A stretch of 13,265 nucleotides of DNA from Amphritea sp. GTDB lineage: Bacteria > Pseudomonadota > Gammaproteobacteria > Pseudomonadales > Balneatricaceae. Positions 1-5,941 of the stretch are shown one piece after another. Below the pieces are notes generated by a model. The model had not been told where the DNA came from. It did no database searches and saw nothing but the letters and a program-made list of their open reading frames with translations. Made by a program: the position numbers and the translations under genes. Position 1 is the first letter of the stretch. Each line of letters begins with the position of its first letter. Location: assembly GCA_018067325.1 (NCBI GenBank), contig JAGPUU010000387.1, positions 1-13,265 of the forward strand, in the 5' to 3' direction.

Positions 1-431
1 TTATGGCTGCTGGCGTCAACGATGAGGAGGTTTTGAGAGGGTGCGATCAACGCCCAGGTTTTTTGATATTTACTAAAAGCGCGGGGGAGCAGGTCAAGAA
101 TAATCTCATCTTTAAGCTGATCTTTCTCTTTTTTGTATACCTTGCGAGCCTGCTCATCTTCAATGATCTTTACCCGGCCATCAAGTTGTTGACGGATAAC
201 GGCAGAAGGAATGATTTTTTCCTCTTTCTGGCCTGCAATTAGCATAAAGCCATTGCCAGCGTGAACCAGCATTTCAGAAAGATCACCGGCAGGGCTGACC
301 CATCCGAAGCGACTCAGTTCCTGGCTACCGCAAGGTACAAATGCTTTTTCAGTAAGTTTTTCTTCCAGGGCTTCAGGTGTGTAGCTGAACGGCTGACTAA
401 AACGGTAAAAGATGGCATTTTTGAACCACAT
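1..431 (-). CDS. rdgC: RdgC, recombination-associated protein (N-terminal part, cut by the window edge)
   Basis: The minus-strand frame from the ATG at 431-429 is open for 143 codons to the window edge. It begins MWFKNAIFYRFSQ and contains FVPCGSQELSRFGWVSPAG near residues 31-49, then KEEKIIPSAVIRQ and LKDEIILDLLPRAFSKYQ. These closely resemble the N-terminal half of E. coli RdgC (about 300 aa), so roughly half of the protein is missing here. RdgC is a ring-shaped double-stranded DNA binding protein of the nucleoid that restrains RecA-dependent recombination. An AAGG ribosome site lies 9 bases before the ATG, and no in-frame start codon is seen shortly upstream. It lies 85 bases downstream of the thioredoxin-fold gene in the same direction. 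I found no convincing promoter or terminator in that gap, so it may be partly co-transcribed. Identification is by remembered family sequence. Confidence 0.9.
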   Translation of the reverse strand, partial: MWFKNAIFYRFSQPFSYTPEALEEKLTEKAFVPCGSQELSRFGWVSPAGDLSEMLVHAGNGFMLIAGQKEEKIIPSAVIRQQLDGRVKIIEDEQARKVYKKEKDQLKDEIILDLLPRAFSKYQKTWALIAPSQNLLIVDASSH

Positions 432-516
432 GAAATAAGCCCTTAGTATCGGATAAAAAAGAGAGGCTATTGTAAAGAGATATAGGGTCGCAGAACAGGG
501 CTGGTTGAAAAGATTA

Positions 517-990
517 TCAGTGCAGGTTGAGAAGTTGACGGTGGGCGGTATCTATAGCTTTGTCAACGTAAAAGCCATACATGTCGACCGTGGTTATTCC
601 GATCATCTTTTCAATTAGTTCGGAGCCGTCCAGTGGATTGATGAACAAGAGAGTAGGCGTTAATGAGCTACTGTAGCGCAAGGCAAACTGATTTGCTGAT
701 ACCTGATGTCCATCTAGATCGATTAACTGGTAGCCGTCATTGATGATCAGATTTCGAAAAAGCAATCGATCGTCATACCTGCCACTTGCCTGCATCGGCT
801 TGAGAATTTCCTCTTCTATCAGGCGGCAATAACTACAATTTGGCTGGCTGATTAAGACCAGTAGAAAATGCGAGTCAGCTAACTGGCTGTCTTTCTTCAA
901 GTCGGTCAGCAGAGGTAGCTCTACCGCCTGAAGAGGGATGCTTAGAAAGAGGAGGGTCAGTAGGCTAAGTCGGGCTAAAAACTCTCTCAT
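517..990 (-). CDS. exported thioredoxin-fold protein with CSYC motif (SoxW/Thioredoxin_2-like)
   Basis: This is a 157-residue protein. Residues 1-22 look like a Sec signal peptide (Arg at 2 and 7, a Leu-rich core, cleavage near LQA), so the mature protein is probably periplasmic. The thioredoxin fold is indicated by the strand HFLLVLISQPN followed by the active-site motif C52-S-Y-C55, and by the cis-proline segment L110-T-P112-TLLFI. Between them is an insert with LIDLDGHQVSANQFALRYS, the usual layout of SoxW-like and Thioredoxin_2 proteins. Such proteins reduce or exchange disulfides on periplasmic clients. The start overlaps the stop of the upstream hydrolase gene by 4 bases (ATGA), so the two are probably translationally coupled and may act together. 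The hydrolase has two cysteines in its mature part and is a possible client (inference). The exact family and substrate are unknown to me. Confidence 0.8.
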   Translation of the reverse strand: MREFLARLSLLTLLFLSIPLQAVELPLLTDLKKDSQLADSHFLLVLISQPNCSYCRLIEEEILKPMQASGRYDDRLLFRNLIINDGYQLIDLDGHQVSANQFALRYSSSLTPTLLFINPLDGSELIEKMIGITTVDMYGFYVDKAIDTAHRQLLNLH

Positions 991-1871
991 AGTTGGTCCA
1001 GAAATTCGATAATCCCCTCGACTATCTCGTCAGCATAGAGGTCTCGAAAATAGTGGTCTGCATCTTCGATAAGAAGTGACTCTATGTTTACATTATCGAC
1101 TTTAGCCATGGCTTCGGGGAGATTACTGACTGTTTTATCTGCAGAGCCGATGATCACCAGACTGGGGAGAGCTGTTTGTTGGAGCAGGGTCGGCGTATTA
1201 AAACGTGAGTCCGGTTTATAATAATCGACAAAGCTGCCAGCGGTTACTTGGGCATCAGCACAGTAGATAAAGTTGGTGGTTTCCATCATGTCGTCAGGTT
1301 TCATTTTCTCCGCTTGGCTCAAAACTGACTGAAGCGATTGACCATAACGTTGCTTATAGTTTTCACTGGCATCAGATTCACTCCAGGTTGCGGGTGCAAC
1401 CAATACCTGAGCAATAGCGGCTTTAGGGTGGAGATTGCTATACCAGGCCGTTTGGTTACCTCCACGAGAATGTCCGATAAGCACAACCTCATCAGCTCCC
1501 TGATTTTTAAGCCATTCAAGCCAAAGGTTTATTTCGCTTACTGCATCGGTATGTTTGTGATTATGAGGCGTTGTGCAATCGTACATGTCGTGACGGTTAT
1601 CTAGCCCGAGACTTAGATTGATAGCCAGGCTTGGCAGTTCTTCATCAGCGAGTAAGCCTTGAAGAGTCGATATGATCTCCATGCCGTTATGTGCGAGCGT
1701 TCCATGGGTGATTAGAGCGACTCGTCCGTTGACGGGCTGTTCATCGACTCGTTGCAAATTGGCATTAAGGGCGAGAGTTCCTTGTTTTATCGAAACCTCT
1801 TCGGCGCATAAAGGGCTGCAGAAAAGTACTGAGGTTAAAAGAGCGGTGAAGTAGCCTGACCTGTTAAGCAT
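987..1871 (-). CDS. exported alpha/beta-hydrolase fold protein of unknown substrate
   Basis: This is a 294-residue protein with a predicted signal peptide (about residues 1-23, ending LCA before EE). The alpha/beta hydrolase fold is shown by THG at 55-57 (oxyanion region), the nucleophile elbow GHSRGG at 133-138 with Ser135, the acid Asp245 in GSADKTV, and the base His273 in DADHYFRD. All three members of a Ser-Asp-His triad are therefore in place. An unusual stretch at 91-107 contains H94, C99, H103, H105 and H107. A second cysteine, C204, lies in FIYCAD, so a C99-C204 disulfide is possible (inference). The gene is the first of a two-gene unit with the exported thioredoxin-fold protein. It has a 249-base upstream gap holding inverted repeats that may be an operator. 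It could be an esterase, a lipase-like enzyme or a peptidase; the sequence alone does not decide. Confidence 0.8.
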   Translation of the reverse strand: MLNRSGYFTALLTSVLFCSPLCAEEVSIKQGTLALNANLQRVDEQPVNGRVALITHGTLAHNGMEIISTLQGLLADEELPSLAINLSLGLDNRHDMYDCTTPHNHKHTDAVSEINLWLEWLKNQGADEVVLIGHSRGGNQTAWYSNLHPKAAIAQVLVAPATWSESDASENYKQRYGQSLQSVLSQAEKMKPDDMMETTNFIYCADAQVTAGSFVDYYKPDSRFNTPTLLQQTALPSLVIIGSADKTVSNLPEAMAKVDNVNIESLLIEDADHYFRDLYADEIVEGIIEFLDQL

Positions 1872-1902
1872 AACGTTCTACTCTTATTTTTATTGTATTT
1901 CC

Positions 1903-1936
1903 ATAACGGTTATATTCTTATATCTATAAGGAATAT
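1903..1936. promoter_or_regulatory. tandem inverted repeats upstream of the hydrolase gene, candidate operator
   Basis: Two adjacent dyads lie 32 to 65 bases before the hydrolase ATG. The first is ATAACGGTTAT (1903-1913), with perfect 5-base arms around one base. The second spans 1912-1936: ATATTCTTATA, a TC centre, then TATAAGGAATAT, whose arms match except for one extra base. The region also carries promoter-like pieces on the minus strand (TTGCAT at 1940-1935 and AT-rich -10 candidates near 1906-1918), so a bound repressor would probably cover the promoter. The ATTC/GAAT halves recall ArsR-family sites such as those of SqrR/BigR, but the spacing (13 rather than 8) does not fit. No regulator gene is adjacent. 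Confidence 0.4.
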
Positions 1937-2036
1937 GCAATCATAGAATAGTCGCAATTAGGTTAAAACGGTGGATGTGAAAGAGCGCTCGAACAATGAA
2001 AGTAGGGGTGGACTGAGAATAAATTAACTAGAAAGT

Positions 2037-2062
2037 AGATAAAAGGAGCCTGAACAGGCTCC
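2037..2062 (-). terminator. intrinsic terminator after apt
   Basis: Read on the minus strand, GGAGCCTGTTCAGGCTCC (2062-2045) forms a stem of seven to eight GC-rich pairs with a very small loop. It is followed at once by TTTTAT from the A-run at 2041-2044. It lies about 60 bases past the apt stop codon and separates apt from the hydrolase/thioredoxin unit. Confidence 0.8.
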
Positions 2063-2120
2063 CTGATCGTATTTTAATAGAAGCCGTTTGTTTGGACGGT
2101 TCTGTTTGTTGCGCTTTTAA

Positions 2121-2663
2121 TCAGAGTCCTTCGTAGGCCAGAAGCGTGTACACGGGGATACCAGACTGTAGGATTTTTTCCGAACCTTTCAGGTCAGGAA
2201 GATCGATTAGGGCAGCGGCTTCGTATACTTCTGCGCCGAGCTCTTTAATAATGGTACAGGCTGCCATGATGGTTCCGCCGGTGGCGATTAGATCATCAAA
2301 GACTAGTACTTTATCTCCCTCTGCTACGGCATCTATTTGCATTTCAACCGCCGAAGTGCCGTATTCCAGAGCGTATTCACAATTAATAGTTTTGCCTGGT
2401 AACTTGCCTTTCTTACGTACCAGTACCAGAGGAATGTTGAGTTGGTAAGCCATAATAGAGCTAATCAGGAATCCGCGGGCATCGATGCTGGCAATATGGG
2501 TAATATCAGTATCGATATAGCGTTGGATGAAAGCATCAGAGATCATGCGTAATGCTTTTGGGTCTTTAAACAGAGGGGTGATATCTCTGAACATGACACC
2601 GGGTTCCGGCCAATCCGGAATTGTGCGCATGACTGACTTGATATAACACTCATCGAAGCTCAT
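2121..2663 (-). CDS. apt: adenine phosphoribosyltransferase
   Basis: Apt makes AMP from adenine and PRPP in cytosolic purine salvage. The 180-residue protein has the expected blocks: IPDWPEPGVMFRDITPLF near 15-32, the base and flexible-loop region ARGF at 62-65 and RKKGKLPG at 83-90, and the PRPP-binding motif LVFDDLIATGGT at 120-131. Length and order match bacterial Apt (about 170-183 aa). The frame stays open to 2699, but I place the start at the ATG at 2663-2661. AAGG (2675-2672) lies 8 bases before it, the protein then begins MSFDECYIKS like other Apt proteins, and the longer version would begin almost inside the preceding terminator. It follows fnr in the same direction but is separated by a terminator, so it needs its own promoter or read-through. 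I could not identify that promoter. Confidence 0.95.
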   Translation of the reverse strand: MSFDECYIKSVMRTIPDWPEPGVMFRDITPLFKDPKALRMISDAFIQRYIDTDITHIASIDARGFLISSIMAYQLNIPLVLVRKKGKLPGKTINCEYALEYGTSAVEMQIDAVAEGDKVLVFDDLIATGGTIMAACTIIKELGAEVYEAAALIDLPDLKGSEKILQSGIPVYTLLAYEGL

Positions 2664-2696
2664 TTGGTTTACCTTAAAACAGTATGAATATGGACA

Positions 2697-2727
2697 CAAA
2701 ATAATACCCGCATAGAGCGGGTATTAT
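2697..2727 (-). terminator. intrinsic terminator between fnr and apt
   Basis: ATAATACCCGC (2701-2711) and GCGGGTATTAT (2717-2727) are perfect 11-base inverted arms around a 5-base loop. On the minus strand the hairpin runs into TTTTG (about 2701-2697). It begins 19 bases after the fnr stop codon and ends about 34 bases before the apt start. The outer part of the stem is AT-rich, so the functional core is the CCCGC/GCGGG stem followed by ATTATTTTG. Confidence 0.75.
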
Positions 2728-2745
2728 GATGCTTCCGGGATGACG

Positions 2746-3525
2746 TTATGTAAGAGGGCAGGACTTTTCTTCGCTGCTATCTACGTCTTGAGATTCACCG
2801 GACAGTTTGAAAATCTCTTCAATGTTGGTTAGCTCTATCTCTTTACCATCAACACTAACCAGTTCCATTTTCTGGAATCTGGTAAAGATCCTGCTGACCG
2901 TTTCAACGGCAAGCCCTAGGTAGTTACCAATCTCGTTGCGGGACATCGACAGTCGGAAATTAGTCGTTGAATAGCCACGAGCTTTGAAACGGTTAGATAG
3001 CTTTACGAGGAAAGAGGCTACTCGTTGTTCCGCATTCTTCTTACTCAGTAACAGCATCATCTGTTGATCATCGCGGATCTCTTTACTCATTGTTCTGAGA
3101 ATCTGACGACGAAGCTCTGGTAGCTGCCCAGATAGATCATCGAGTCTCTCGAACGGAATTTCACAGACCGTCGTTGTCTCGAGAATTTTCGCCGATACGG
3201 GATATTCCTCGTTATCAAAGCCGCTCATACCAACCAATTCACCAGGGAAGTAGAAACCGGTAATCTGCTCTTCTCCCTCATTGGTAAGTGTATAGGTCTT
3301 GATTGTTCCCGCACGGATTGCGTATACAGATGAAAAAGGTTCGCCCTGATGGAACAGGTGCTCGCCTTTCTTCAGTGGACGGCTTTTATCGACGATATCA
3401 TCGAGCCGTTCCATCTCTGTCATATTAAGGGACACGGGTAAGCACAGTGAACTGAGGCTGCATGTACCACAATGAGCCTGCTGCAAGCTATGTAGTTTCC
3501 CTTCAGATGCCTTATGGTTGCCCAT
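2746..3525 (-). CDS. fnr: FNR/Anr-type oxygen-sensing transcription regulator
   Basis: This is a 259-residue CRP/FNR-family regulator. The N-terminus has [13 protein letters not shown] with Cys19, Cys22 and Cys28 (spacing C-x2-C-x5-C), and the fourth cysteine is Cys121 in [14 protein letters not shown]. These are the FNR ligands for the oxygen-labile [4Fe-4S] cluster. The cyclic-nucleotide-like beta domain spans about 38-130, the dimer helix about 133-165, and the helix-turn-helix 194-218 has E208, S211 and R212, the residues that read TTGAT half sites in E. coli FNR. Without oxygen it dimerises and activates low-oxygen genes. The frame is open to 3663, but the start is set at the ATG 3525-3523 because AGGA lies 9 bases upstream and the longer form would overlap hemN. 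The Pseudomonas orthologue at this locus is called anr. A perfect target box lies in front of the neighbouring hemN. Confidence 0.95.
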   Translation of the reverse strand: MGNHKASEGKLHSLQQAHCGTCSLSSLCLPVSLNMTEMERLDDIVDKSRPLKKGEHLFHQGEPFSSVYAIRAGTIKTYTLTNEGEEQITGFYFPGELVGMSGFDNEEYPVSAKILETTTVCEIPFERLDDLSGQLPELRRQILRTMSKEIRDDQQMMLLLSKKNAEQRVASFLVKLSNRFKARGYSTTNFRLSMSRNEIGNYLGLAVETVSRIFTRFQKMELVSVDGKEIELTNIEEIFKLSGESQDVDSSEEKSCPLT

Positions 3526-3570
3526 AATATGATGTCCTGTATTCGTTATTTTAGACGTAGCTAATACTCG

Positions 3571-3599
3571 ATTATCTACTAAAATGCACACGGGGTGAA
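3571..3599 (-). promoter_or_regulatory. predicted sigma70 promoter of fnr
   Basis: On the minus strand TTCACC (3599-3594) and GATAAT (3576-3571) are separated by exactly 17 bases, matching 4 of 6 and 5 of 6 consensus positions. Transcription would begin near 3564, about 40 bases before the fnr ATG. No FNR box is visible in the 85-base hemN-fnr gap, so autoregulation through such a site is not supported here. Confidence 0.5.
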
Positions 3600-3610
3600 G
3601 TGTTTCCGAA

Positions 3611-5002
3611 TCAAATGATACGGGAAAACCCTTTTGTCGGTGACTGCTTCGGTATATAGGCATCGAAAGCCATGCATATTCTACGAATCAGCAAGCGTCC
3701 TGCCGGAGTTACTTCGATACTGTCATCAGTGAGTACAATCAGGCCATCCCCGGTGAATTTTTCCAGTTCCAGTAACTCTTCATTAAAGTACTCAGCAAAA
3801 GATATTTCAAACTGATCTTCAATATCTTTTTTATGTAACTGGAAGTGACAGATTAATTGGGTAATCACTGCCCGGCGAATTCGGTCATCCAGTGTCAGGG
3901 TGACGCCACGCTTAATAGCATCATTGCGCGTGTCTACTGCGGCAGAATAAAGCGCAATGTCATGCTCGTTCTGATAGTAAACATCGCCGATTTGACTAAT
4001 AGACGACACGCCCATTGCCACCAAGTCGCAATCGCTGTGAGTCGTATACCCTTGGAAATTTCTATGTAGCTTTCCACTTTGTTGAGCCAGCGCCAGTTCA
4101 TCATCGGGTTTGGCAAAATGGTCCATGCCGATGTACACATACCCCGCATCAATCAACTTGCTGATTGTGGTTTCAAGAATGGCCAGCTTAGTTTCAGGGC
4201 TGGGCAGGTCTTCAGTTTTGATATGACTTTGTGAACGGAAACGGTCCGGCATATGGGCATAGTTGAATACCGATAAGCGATCAGGATCGAGATCGATAAT
4301 GGTATCAAGAGTTTTAGTGAAACTTTCTAAAGTCTGATGTGGGAGGCCGTAGATAAGATCTATATTGATAGAACGGAATCCCAAGCGTCGGGATTCATTC
4401 AATACATCGGCTATCTCTTCTACCGGTTGTACCCGATTCACGGCTTCCTGTACTTTAAGTTCGAGATCCTGAACACCAAAGCTTACCCGGTTGAAGCCGA
4501 TGTCACGCAGCACTTTCAGCATTTCATGATCGACTTCGCGGGGGTCAATTTCAATTGAGTAGTCACCGGAATCATCATCAAGCAGCTTAAAGTTTTCACG
4601 CAACTTCTGCATCAGTTCGATCATCTGACCATTGCTGATAAAGGTGGGTGTGCCTCCGCCTAAATGGAGTTGTTCAACAACCCGATCATTTGAATACCAC
4701 TCAGATAGCTGGACCATCTCTTTATACACGGTATCAAGATAGGGCTGTGCCTTCTTCCGGTTGCGGGTGATAACTTTATTACAGGCACAGTAATAACAAA
4801 CGTGAGCACAGAAGGGGATATGCACATAGAGTGATAGCGGCGTGTTGAGATCAGCTGTTTGTTGGCCGGTCCTGACCAGGTCGGTAGCAGAGAGTTCCGG
4901 ATCAAACTGGATTGCCGTTGGGTACGAGGTATAGCGCGGGCCTGATAAATCATAGCGTCGGATCAGATCGAGATCCCATTTAATCAGATTGTTCTGGTTC
5001 AC
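3611..5002 (-). CDS. hemN: oxygen-independent coproporphyrinogen III oxidase (radical SAM)
   Basis: HemN converts coproporphyrinogen III to protoporphyrinogen IX without oxygen, using two S-adenosylmethionines and a [4Fe-4S] cluster in the cytosol. The 463-residue protein opens with [20 protein letters not shown], typical of HemN, and carries the radical-SAM cluster motif [14 protein letters not shown] with Cys65, Cys69, Cys72 and the extra Cys74. The SAM-binding GGGTPT is at 115-120 and the C-terminal HemN domain is intact. Length agrees with E. coli HemN (457 aa). The start codon is GTG. I prefer 5002-5000 because the protein then reads [11 protein letters not shown] and GTGAG lies about 7 bases upstream; an in-frame GTG at 5014-5012 is the alternative (467 aa). 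A promoter with a perfect FNR box precedes it, so heme synthesis should rise as oxygen falls, feeding the cbb3 oxidase encoded upstream. Confidence 0.95.
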   Translation of the reverse strand: MNQNNLIKWDLDLIRRYDLSGPRYTSYPTAIQFDPELSATDLVRTGQQTADLNTPLSLYVHIPFCAHVCYYCACNKVITRNRKKAQPYLDTVYKEMVQLSEWYSNDRVVEQLHLGGGTPTFISNGQMIELMQKLRENFKLLDDDSGDYSIEIDPREVDHEMLKVLRDIGFNRVSFGVQDLELKVQEAVNRVQPVEEIADVLNESRRLGFRSINIDLIYGLPHQTLESFTKTLDTIIDLDPDRLSVFNYAHMPDRFRSQSHIKTEDLPSPETKLAILETTISKLIDAGYVYIGMDHFAKPDDELALAQQSGKLHRNFQGYTTHSDCDLVAMGVSSISQIGDVYYQNEHDIALYSAAVDTRNDAIKRGVTLTLDDRIRRAVITQLICHFQLHKKDIEDQFEISFAEYFNEELLELEKFTGDGLIVLTDDSIEVTPAGRLLIRRICMAFDAYIPKQSPTKGFSRII

Positions 5003-5025
5003 AATATTTCTCACTTCTACAGCAA

Positions 5026-5059
5026 AGGGTCGATTATAGAGATTTAAATCGCCCCGGTA
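5026..5059 (-). promoter_or_regulatory. hemN promoter core with consensus -10
   Basis: On the minus strand a perfect TATAAT (5038-5033) gives a predicted transcription start near 5026-5025, 22-24 bases before the chosen hemN start. No good -35 is present, as expected for an activator-dependent promoter. The FNR box centre (5066.5) falls about 41 bases upstream of the predicted start, which is class II FNR spacing. A perfect GATTTAAATC palindrome (5041-5050) sits between the -10 and the box. Confidence 0.75.
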
Positions 5060-5073
5060 TTGATGTTTATCAA
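5060..5073 (-). promoter_or_regulatory. perfect FNR/Anr box in front of hemN
   Basis: TTGATGTTTATCAA matches the FNR/Anr consensus TTGAT-N4-ATCAA at all ten specified positions. It overlaps the last four bases of the upstream TauE/SafE-like gene (stop codon at 5070-5072) and lies at about -41.5 relative to the predicted hemN start. The regulator that should bind it is encoded immediately downstream of hemN. Confidence 0.85.
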
Positions 5074-5744
5074 GCTAGTGTCAGTCCGAATCCCTGCCAG
5101 GGAATAGTATATAGTCCGAAAACTATAATCATTACGCCCGCAATGGTTTGGGCTTTGCGATTTTTTAACAAGGCTTGTACCTGGTTCGCCATTAAGCCTG
5201 TCGCAAACATGGCAGGTATTGTGCCCAGGCCAAAGCAGGCCATCATTAAGGCTGATGTTTTCCAGTCATTGGCTGTAGCGCTCCAGATCAGAGTGCTGTA
5301 CACCAGGCCGCAGGGCAGCCATCCCCAGAGCAACCCTAATGCCAGTGACTGGAATGGTGTTTGGACGGGTAGTAGTTTACGGCTCAATGGCTGAATATGT
5401 TTCCACAAATGACTGCCTTGCCGTTCAAGATAGCTAAGGCCCTTCCATATCTGGGCAACATAGAGTCCCATCATGATCAGAATTATACCCGCCAGACTGC
5501 GCAAAAATAGTGAGACTTCAGGCGAACGAATCAGCCATCCGATACTTCCCATTAAGGCTCCAGCTATAGCGTAGCTTAGGATGCGCCCTGAATTGAAACC
5601 AAGGAGAAGTAATGCCGGTCGTTGGTTTTGTCGGTCTATACCCATTGCTACAGCGCTAGAAATACCGCCACACATTCCTAGGCAATGTGCGCTTCCGAGT
5701 AGGCCAAGCAATAGGGCAGTAACAACGGAAAGAGGTTCTATCAT
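5070..5744 (-). CDS. TauE/SafE (UreH_2-like) membrane protein of the cco cluster
   Basis: This is a 224-residue integral membrane protein with about six hydrophobic segments (roughly 5-25, 48-72, 78-98, 130-155, 162-190 and 198-215). It has two conserved cysteine motifs, S-A-H20-C21-L-G-M-C25-G-G in the first helix and L-P144-C145-G146 in the fourth. This is the pattern of the UreH_2 / TauE-SafE-like family related to the DsbD membrane domain. Proteins of this kind commonly follow ccoS in proteobacterial cbb3 clusters and are annotated loosely as sulfite exporters. The paired cysteines suggest copper or thiol-disulfide handling in oxidase maturation instead (inference; I know no proven role for this one). 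Its start overlaps the ccoS stop by 4 bases (ATGA), so it belongs to the ccoHIS unit. No clear terminator follows it; the hemN FNR box begins at its stop codon. Confidence 0.8.
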   Translation of the reverse strand: MIEPLSVVTALLLGLLGSAHCLGMCGGISSAVAMGIDRQNQRPALLLLGFNSGRILSYAIAGALMGSIGWLIRSPEVSLFLRSLAGIILIMMGLYVAQIWKGLSYLERQGSHLWKHIQPLSRKLLPVQTPFQSLALGLLWGWLPCGLVYSTLIWSATANDWKTSALMMACFGLGTIPAMFATGLMANQVQALLKNRKAQTIAGVMIIVFGLYTIPWQGFGLTLA

Positions 5745-5941
5745 TCGGTTTTATCTTGAGGCTTTAAGGGCTTTGGTTTAGCATCGTCGGGAATCAAATG
5801 TTCGTCGTCATCGTAGAGAATGCTATGGGCTGGTGACTCAAGATCATCATACTGACCAGTGTTAACTGACCAGAAAAACCCCCATATTGCTAAGCCTGAA
5901 AAAACAATAGCGATAGGGATGAGCAGGTACATAATATTCAT
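5741..5941 (-). CDS. ccoS: CcoS, cbb3 oxidase maturation protein
   Basis: This is a 66-residue membrane protein beginning MNIMYLLIPIAIVFSGLAI, a single transmembrane helix (about 4-25). It is followed by the family signature FFWSVNTGQYDDLESPAHSI and an acidic DDDEH stretch. This matches CcoS/FixS, a small inner-membrane protein needed to obtain an active CcoNOP complex with its cofactors. The ATG overlaps the ccoI stop by 4 bases (ATGA), and its own stop overlaps the next gene the same way, so translation of ccoI, ccoS and the TauE/SafE-like gene is probably coupled. The Lys/Pro-rich tail after residue 53 is variable in the family. Met4 is a possible alternative start but would break the overlap. 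Confidence 0.92.
   Translation of the reverse strand: MNIMYLLIPIAIVFSGLAIWGFFWSVNTGQYDDLESPAHSILYDDDEHLIPDDAKPKPLKPQDKTE

Noticed and set aside
3..446. Plus-strand open frames at the left edge
   Set aside because: They lie antisense to rdgC, whose minus-strand protein is clearly recognisable; they have no family resemblance.
1319..1604. Overlapping open frames on both strands inside the hydrolase gene
   Set aside because: The hydrolase frame carries the signal peptide and catalytic motifs; the others show no family features and no ribosome sites.
1971..2027. Short plus-strand frame of 18 codons beginning GTG GAT GTG in the gap upstream of the hydrolase gene
   Set aside because: No good ribosome site or promoter, no recognisable features, and the length is within chance expectation.
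2664..2699. 12-residue N-terminal extension of Apt
   Set aside because: The ATG at 2663 has AAGG 8 bases upstream and fits family length; the extension begins right at the preceding terminator.
3526..3663. Longer fnr reading frame extending 46 codons upstream into the end of hemN
   Set aside because: The added residues do not resemble FNR N-termini, it would overlap hemN by 53 bases, and the ATG at 3525 has AGGA at proper spacing.
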